Assembly: GCF_019249655.2 (NCBI RefSeq)
Contig: NZ_CP137557.1
Location: 1,299,001 to 1,363,000, forward strand
Length of the DNA stretch: 64,000 nucleotides
Direction: 5' to 3'
Source of the DNA: Segatella copri
Lineage (GTDB): Bacteria > Bacteroidota > Bacteroidia > Bacteroidales > Bacteroidaceae
Both the position numbers and the translations under genes were made by a program. Below, piece after piece: positions 60,125 through 64,000 of the stretch. Numbering within the stretch: position 1 is the stretch's first letter; each line of letters opens with the position of its first letter. A model generated the notes under the pieces. The model did not search any database and was not told the origin of the DNA. It worked only from the letters and a program-made list of their open reading frames with translations.

Positions 60125-61084
60125 ATGAATGATATAACTGCTTTTTTCGCTTTCCTAAGATATTGCCTTGGATATAAGGGGGATATGAGTAGTGTGGTGA
60201 CAGGGATGGACTGGCAGGAGCTGTATTCCTTTACTTCTAAGCAGGCTCTGCTGGGGCTTTGCTTTGATGGTATTGAGAGACTGGGGAAGGAGTATCCTGA
60301 GAAGCTGAGGCTGAACCCGATTGGGAGGGAACTGCTGATGACCTGGATGGGTAAGGCGCAACAGATTCGCAGACAGAACATGAAGGTGAATGCGGTGGCT
60401 GGTAAGCTCTTCTCGATGCTGAGGGAGGATGGGCTGAGATGCTGTGTCCTGAAAGGTCAGGGGAATACCTTGATGTATCCGAATCCTTATTCTCGTACTC
60501 CTGGAGATATTGATGTCTGGATTGATGCTAGTAGGGAGAGAATTATGGAGTATGCTCAAAAGAAGTTTGAACTGGAAGATGATATCAGACTGCAGCATCT
60601 GGAGACTTCCTTGGATGGTGTGCCTATAGAGTTGCATTTCTTTCCTTGCTCCATGAATAATCCTATCTATCATGCTAGATTGCAGAAATGGTTTCGAAGA
60701 AATGCGGATCTGCAATGCTCGCATATTGTGGGGCTGCCCGATGGGGCAGGGGATATTGCTATACCAACGACAGCATTTAATGTGATTTATCAGCTGACGC
60801 ATCTATATCACCATTTCTTTGATGAAGGGATTGGAATGAGGCAAATCATTGACTATTTTCTTGTAGTCAATGATTTCTCTAAAAATGTATTTTTGGATAA
60901 TGATCTTTCGAATCACCCCGTCAATTTTTCGAATCACCCCGTCCCTCTTTCCAAAGAGGGCTCCACTTTCTCCCCAAGCCCCTCTTCCTCAGGAAGCGGG
61001 GATGTAACCGCCCTTAGTGCTGACTTTTCTACCTCTCCGTCTCTCCTGCAAGGAGAGCTCCACATCTTAACCAAGCCACAATAG
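60125..61084 (+). CDS. NTP_transf_5-family nucleotidyltransferase, truncated by a repeat
   Basis: The protein has 319 residues. It is a paralogue of the product of 53077: LRYCLGYKGDMSSVV, CVLKGQGNTLMYPNPY, RTPGDIDVWIDASRERI (GDID metal site), VPIELHFFPCSMNNP and VIYQLTHLYHHFFDEGIGMR. After residue about 255 the sequence is replaced by palindromic-repeat coding (SNHPVPLSKEGSTFSPSPSS, then ALSADFSTSPSLLQGELHIL) and it stops at 61082. The C-terminal helical domain of about 100 residues is missing, so the enzyme is probably inactive or altered. The insertion point matches that in the paralogue to within a few residues. Confidence 0.78.
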   Translation: MNDITAFFAFLRYCLGYKGDMSSVVTGMDWQELYSFTSKQALLGLCFDGIERLGKEYPEKLRLNPIGRELLMTWMGKAQQIRRQNMKVNAVAGKLFSMLREDGLRCCVLKGQGNTLMYPNPYSRTPGDIDVWIDASRERIMEYAQKKFELEDDIRLQHLETSLDGVPIELHFFPCSMNNPIYHARLQKWFRRNADLQCSHIVGLPDGAGDIAIPTTAFNVIYQLTHLYHHFFDEGIGMRQIIDYFLVVNDFSKNVFLDNDLSNHPVNFSNHPVPLSKEGSTFSPSPSSSGSGDVTALSADFSTSPSLLQGELHILTKPQ

Positions 61085-61234
61085 GCTTTACGACCCTTTC
61101 GGTTCCCCTCACAGGGGACAGAAACCCTTCTCGAAAAGGGAAGGATGTAACCGCCCTCCGGTGCTCGGAACCGCTTCGCTCTAAGGTTGGCGGACCAATC
61201 AAAGGTCTCGCCATGTTGTGCGGGATGGGACCGC
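60905..61234 (-). repeat. Modular palindromic repeat, copy G (compound)
   Basis: Begins with a doubled TTTCGAATCACCCCGTC end motif (60907 and 60928), then modules CCCTCTTTCCAAAGAGGG, CTTCCTCAGGAAG, CTCTCCTGCAAGGAGAG and CCCCTCACAGGGG, then GTGCTCGGAACCGC and core hairpin GGCGGACC-aatcaaa-GGTCTCGCC (61189-61212). It supplies the last 60 codons of the truncated nucleotidyltransferase. Confidence 0.88.
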
Positions 61235-61340
61235 ATGGGGAAAGGTGGGGACAGTATGGGGTGGGGTTGCTATAATGGGGGGATAGATTACTGATCTTGA
61301 GGCTAATTTGCTGATAACTTGCAGATTTCTTGTGATTTTC

Positions 61341-61371
61341 TTGGTGGTTTCAAGAAAAAAGCGTAACTTTG
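61341..61371 (+). promoter_or_regulatory. Promoter of the GNAT toxin-antitoxin pair
   Basis: TTGGTGGTTTC (61341-61351) carries the -33 TTGG; 19 bp later lies TAACTTTG (61364-61371). The 40 bp upstream (TTTGCTGATAACTTGCAGAT onward) are repeated before the promoter at 62744. Confidence 0.72.
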
Positions 61372-61410
61372 GCGGCAAGTTATATAAACTAAATAATAGG
61401 AGATAAGATT

Positions 61411-61605
61411 ATGGCATTAGAAATAAGAAGTATTCCGGTTTTGACAGGTGAGACTGCCGAACGATTTGTTCGTGAGGCAGAGGAAAATGAACGCAATCCA
61501 CAAAGAAAAGCTTTGCGGATGTCATTTGCTGATGTGGAGAAAATCTTGGTTCGTTCAACTGCTAATTTGAAAGCACATGGAGGAAAGAGTCCTTTTGCAA
61601 AGTAA
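61411..61605 (+). CDS. Antitoxin-like small protein upstream of a GNAT gene
   Basis: The protein has 64 residues, start ATG 61411 with AGGAGAT 6-12 bp upstream. It is acidic to neutral and helical (TAERFVREAEENERNPQRKA; MSFADVEKILVRSTANLKAH). It overlaps the GNAT gene by 29 bp. Position, size and shared promoter type fit an antitoxin or dedicated partner; it is not the usual DUF1778 type. Confidence 0.55.
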   Translation: MALEIRSIPVLTGETAERFVREAEENERNPQRKALRMSFADVEKILVRSTANLKAHGGKSPFAK

Positions 61606-62182
61606 TTGTTCGCTTTATCGTGTTACGACAAAAGAAGAGCTTGACTCTTTTAGTTGTGGAGATGAAGATCTTGATGATTTCTTTCATCAGGAGGCTTGTC
61701 TCTATGATGGGCAATTATTGGGAAAAACATATTTCTTTGCTACGGAAAGAAGTGGCAAAGATGAAATCGTTTGTGCCTTTACATTGGCAAATGATAGTAT
61801 CAAGGCAGCTTTGATTCCGAATGCTTCAAGAAACAAAATACAGAGAAAAATTCCTAATTCCAAAAGAACAAGAAGTTATCCGGCAGTATTGATAGGAAGA
61901 CTTGGTGTTGCAAAGAATTTTCAAGGTACTAATGATGGTATTGGCTCACAAGCAATAGACTATATCATATCTTGGTTTTTGTTACCTGATAATAAGACAG
62001 GTTGCCGTTTCATAGTTGTTGATGCTTACAATAAGGAGAATGTGCTTCACTTTTATGAAAAAAATGGTTTTAAATTCTTGTACTCATCAGAAAAATTGGA
62101 GAAAGAGGCAAATCATATTCCAGAAGATGAACAATTGGAGTCAAGGATGATGTATCTTGATTTATTGGGATACATAAGATAA
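61577..62182 (+). CDS. GNAT-family acetyltransferase, probable toxin
   Basis: The protein has 201 residues. The N-terminal FSCGDEDLDDFFHQEACLYD is the 'F-cg-e-LD-fl' motif common to GNAT toxins (TacT/AtaT-type). The acetyl-CoA loop is in VLIGRLGVAKNFQGTNDGIG (R/Q-x-x-G-x-G/A variant), followed by RFIVVDAYNKENVLHFYEKN and the Y-x-x-x-G-F end. Such toxins acetylate aminoacyl-tRNA. Start ATG 61577 lies inside the small upstream gene. A chromosomal acetyltransferase without toxin function is the alternative. The hairpin terminator at 62217 ends the unit. Confidence 0.72.
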   Translation: MEERVLLQSNCSLYRVTTKEELDSFSCGDEDLDDFFHQEACLYDGQLLGKTYFFATERSGKDEIVCAFTLANDSIKAALIPNASRNKIQRKIPNSKRTRSYPAVLIGRLGVAKNFQGTNDGIGSQAIDYIISWFLLPDNKTGCRFIVVDAYNKENVLHFYEKNGFKFLYSSEKLEKEANHIPEDEQLESRMMYLDLLGYIR

Positions 62183-62216
62183 ATAAATTCTAATCTCCGG
62201 TGCTTTTTTAAAAAAA

Positions 62217-62251
62217 GCCCAACCGGGTGATGTCACATCAGCGGGTTGGGC
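62217..62251 (+). terminator. Hairpin terminator after the GNAT gene
   Basis: GCCCAACC (62217-62224) pairs with GGTTGGGC (62244-62251); a TGATGT/ACATCA pair sits inside. The run GCTTTTTTAAAAAAAGCCC just upstream also folds. Confidence 0.6.
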
Positions 62252-62302
62252 AAATAAAAGGAGAAATATTAAAGAAAAGAGATGAGATGAAGAATGGTTG
62301 CT

Positions 62303-62357
62303 AGAGATGAAAGTTGATTTCTTTCAACCATTTCTTGACATCGAAGCAGGGACACTC
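62303..62357 (-). pseudogene. 3' shard of an amidase gene
   Basis: On the minus strand it encodes ECPCFDVKKWLKEINFHL and a stop. The intact amidase at 63471 ends in CPCFDVKKWLSQVNFHI. The rest of this second copy is missing. Repeat copy H begins 50 bp away. Confidence 0.75.
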
Positions 62358-62408
62358 TGAACTTCTCAAGGCAGTGAACTATGCCCTTACTGAATATCCT
62401 TAATAGTT

Positions 62409-62656
62409 TTTTCGACCCCTTCGGTTCCCATTCTAGGGGACAGAAACCTCAGGGACGAGAGGATGTAACCGCCCTCCGGTGCTATATTTGCCCCACCTGT
62501 CCCTCCCCTGCGGGAGGGTCCTTACCCTATACCCAAGCCCTAAATCCCTATCATAGGGATTAGGGATGTAACCGCCCTCCGGTGCTCGGAACCGCTTCGC
62601 TATAAGGTTGGCGGGGCATCAAAGCCCTCGCCATGATGTGCGGGATGGGACCGCAT
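62409..62656 (-). repeat. Modular palindromic repeat, copy H
   Basis: Modules: CCCCTTCGGTTCCCATTC, CCCTCCCCTGCGGGAGGG, ATCCCTATCATAGGGAT (as in copy A), the GTGCTCGGAACCGC block, and the core hairpin GGCGGGGC-atcaaa-GCCCTCGCC (62610-62632), the same variant as copy E. Confidence 0.88.
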
Positions 62657-62743
62657 GGGGGATAGCAGTTTACAGTTAATAGTTTATAGTTTACAGATTT
62701 TTGTAGTAATTTGCTGATAACTTGCAGATTTCTTTCGATTTTC

Positions 62744-62774
62744 TTGGTGGTTTCGGGAAAAAAGCGTATTTTTG
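62744..62774 (+). promoter_or_regulatory. Promoter of the last toxin-antitoxin pair
   Basis: TTGGTGGTTTC begins at 62744; 19 bp after TTGG lies TATTTTTG (62767-62774). The upstream 40 bp are nearly identical to those before 61341. Confidence 0.72.
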
Positions 62775-62806
62775 TGGCAGAATTAAACGTTTAAAAAGAG
62801 AAGATT

Positions 62807-63058
62807 ATGAAACAGATATTAGTAACGGTAGATACGAACCAGCCTCTGCAAAACATTCGTAAGGCTATTAATATGCTTCGTGGTGTTGTGTCAACTACAG
62901 TTGTAAAAGAACCAATCTTGACAAAGACACAGAAGCAGCAAGCTTTTGTGAAGGAAAGTTTGACAAGAGCTTTGCAGGAAGTTAAACTTGCTAAGTTGGA
63001 AGGAAGAAAATTACCAGATGCAAGGGATTTATTAAAAGATTTAGAAATGGAGGATTGA
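62807..63058 (+). CDS. Antitoxin of a RelE-like pair
   Basis: The protein has 83 residues (ATG with AAGAGAAG upstream). Start MKQILVTVDTNQPLQNIRKA suggests an N-terminal strand-helix; the C-terminal half is a long amphipathic helix (RALQEVKLAKLEGRKLPDAR; DLLKDLEMED) typical of toxin-binding tails. It ends 1 bp before the toxin ATG. Family not named. Confidence 0.65.
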   Translation: MKQILVTVDTNQPLQNIRKAINMLRGVVSTTVVKEPILTKTQKQQAFVKESLTRALQEVKLAKLEGRKLPDARDLLKDLEMED

Positions 63059-63059
63059 C

Positions 63060-63392
63060 ATGAATGTTCATATTGAGTATGGCCCTGAGTTTAAAAGACA
63101 GTTTAAACGTTTGGCTAAAAAATATCATTCATTGAAGTCTGACTATGATGCTTGGTTAGATGAAATTTATAAGAATCCTCTTGTTGGAGATGACCTTGGT
63201 GGTGGCATTCGTAAGATAAGAATGGCCATTGCTGACAAGGGTAAAGGCAAAAGTGGTGGTGCAAGAATCCTAACTCTTAATGTAAAAGTTAGTGAGGATG
63301 GTATGAATGTAACTCTTCTTACAATATATGACAAGGGAGAAATCTCTAATGTCAAGGATGAATTTATAGAATTCTTGATTAAAAACTTATAA
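63060..63392 (+). CDS. RelE-like toxin
   Basis: The protein has 110 residues: FKRQFKRLAKKYHSLKSDYD, then LGGGIRKIRMAIADKGKGKS, GGARILTLNVKVSEDGMNVT and LLTIYDKGEISNVKD. This is the pattern of RelE/HigB-type toxins of the 'G-hRKiR-a--GKGKSGG-R' subgroup common in Bacteroidetes. Likely mRNA interferase. Coupled to the antitoxin gene just upstream. Confidence 0.8.
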   Translation: MNVHIEYGPEFKRQFKRLAKKYHSLKSDYDAWLDEIYKNPLVGDDLGGGIRKIRMAIADKGKGKSGGARILTLNVKVSEDGMNVTLLTIYDKGEISNVKDEFIEFLIKNL

Positions 63393-63470
63393 TCAACAAT
63401 TCCCAATCCGTAAGCTGAAGGACTTACAGATTGGGATAAAAGCATGGGAGGAATTTGTACAGATGGTCTT

Positions 63471-63896
63471 CTAAATGTGGAAGTTTACTTGTGATAACCA
63501 CTTCTTTACATCAAAGCATGGACAGGATTTTCTGACCCAGGGGAGGTCACGATGACCGATGACTTCGGCATCGGGATAGTCGAGGCAGAGGCTCTTCAGA
63601 AGCTCTAACATGCTGCGCTTCTGGGCTTCGGTTCGCGTATCGGCGGGAGTGCCGTTGGCATCCAGACCGCCCTCGTAACAGATGCCGATTGAGTGGGCGT
63701 TGTAATGCTTGGCATGGGCACCGATCATCTCCTCGGGACGGCATGGGTAGATTTCGCCATCTTTGGTGATGTAGTAGTGGTAACCGGTGGTGGTGAAGCC
63801 TCGTGCCTTGTGGCAGGCTTCGAGGTCTTCTACCGTGAAATTGCGGTTGGCTCTGGTCGCTGAGCAATGGATTATAATTAAGTTGATTTTTCTCAT
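63471..63896 (-). CDS. N-acetylmuramoyl-L-alanine amidase (Amidase_2)
   Basis: The protein has 141 residues, similar in size to T7 lysozyme. Zn-site motifs: INLIIIHCSATRANRNFTVE (first His), GYHYYITKDGEIYPCRPEE, IGAHAKHYNAHSIGICYEGG (second His region) and VIGHRDLPWVRKSCPCFDVK (third ligand). It hydrolyses the MurNAc-L-Ala bond of peptidoglycan. No signal peptide is visible, so export would depend on a holin-like route or lysis. This amidase type is frequently found beside Bacteroidales mobile or phage-derived regions. Confidence 0.88.
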   Translation of the reverse strand: MRKINLIIIHCSATRANRNFTVEDLEACHKARGFTTTGYHYYITKDGEIYPCRPEEMIGAHAKHYNAHSIGICYEGGLDANGTPADTRTEAQKRSMLELLKSLCLDYPDAEVIGHRDLPWVRKSCPCFDVKKWLSQVNFHI

Positions 63897-63947
63897 AGAA
63901 AAATTTTTTAAAGATTTTCTTTTTCTTCTTCTTTGATTAATAGTATT

Positions 63948-64000
63948 ATTTTTCGAATCACCTTTTTCCTCTTTGCTATTAAAGAGGTTTTTTCGAATCA
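63948..64000 (-). repeat. Start of another palindromic repeat copy, cut by window edge
   Basis: Two TTTTTCGAATCA end motifs (63951 and 63989) flank CCTCTTTGCTATTAAAGAGG. This matches the outer end of copies D and G. Confidence 0.65.

Noticed and set aside
1..64000. tRNA, rRNA or tmRNA genes
   Set aside because: No tRNA cloverleaf, rRNA core motif or tmRNA tag sequence was recognised on either strand by inspection; a covariance-model scan was not possible.

Overview
The window looks like a chromosomal segment of a gut Bacteroidales, most likely Prevotella/Segatella of the copri group. The basis is AT-rich coding sequence, repeated Bacteroidetes-type promoters (TTTG or TTGG, about 19-20 bp, then TAnnTTTG), an UpxY-type antiterminator heading a surface-polysaccharide locus, and Bacteroidetes-style IS66, IS4 and IS1182 transposases. 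No rRNA or tRNA gene was recognised. The species call is an inference.

Layout. (1) 1-7.3 kb: a WG-repeat protein cut by the window edge, a start-less DUF1810 gene, a RelE-type toxin-antitoxin pair, a GH25 lysozyme, a decayed gene and an IS4-type element. (2) 7.3-10.9 kb: a tyrosine recombinase, a 201 bp segment bounded by inverted 25 bp recombination-type sites with a promoter inside (an invertible promoter, now pointing rightward), and a very long UpxY/NusG-like antiterminator. This is the regulatory head of a capsule or exopolysaccharide locus. (3) 10.9-22 kb: a small gene, an RHH/PIN toxin-antitoxin pair, an IS66 element sitting precisely inside a PD-(D/E)xK nuclease gene, and behind it a tight operon of GHKL ATPase-nuclease, NACHT NTPase and RelA/SpoT-like synthetase. 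This is the strongest candidate here for an undescribed defence system. It is closed by shards of rfbC and of a second IS66 left end. (4) 22.2-24.3 kb: rfbA, rfbC and two small genes. (5) 24.3-29.6 kb: a second defence-like operon (HEPN-like protein, DUF262 protein, four-TM membrane protein, metallo-beta-lactamase-fold protein) and two small paralogues. (6) 29.8-53 kb: the polysaccharide assembly genes: an IspD-like cytidylyltransferase, an NDP-sugar epimerase, O-acyltransferases, flippase, polymerase, two glycerophosphotransferase-like enzymes, five glycosyltransferases, a ferredoxin-type F420 beta-like protein with a polysaccharide pyruvyltransferase, a TagD-oxidoreductase fusion with a class V aminotransferase, and a terminal WecG/TagA enzyme with a hairpin terminator. 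(7) 53-64 kb: accessory region with two NTP_transf_5 nucleotidyltransferase paralogues, an LRR-TIR plus DUF2971 pair, a candidate 6S-like RNA, three toxin-antitoxin modules, an amidase and gene shards.

How it fits together. The polymer seems to carry polyol-phosphate, acyl and pyruvyl groups: cytidylyltransferases would make CDP-activated polyols, TarB/F-like enzymes transfer them, Wzx exports and Wzy polymerises. Expression is probably switched by promoter inversion and carried through by UpxY. One O-acyltransferase has a nine-G tract that puts it out of frame, a second possible phase switch. Defence and toxin-antitoxin modules are packed into and beside the locus.

A second theme is a dispersed family of modular palindromic repeats (eight main copies). 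Their core hairpin shows compensatory changes between copies. Two copies lie inside the nucleotidyltransferase paralogues at the same position, one leaving the frame open and one truncating the protein.
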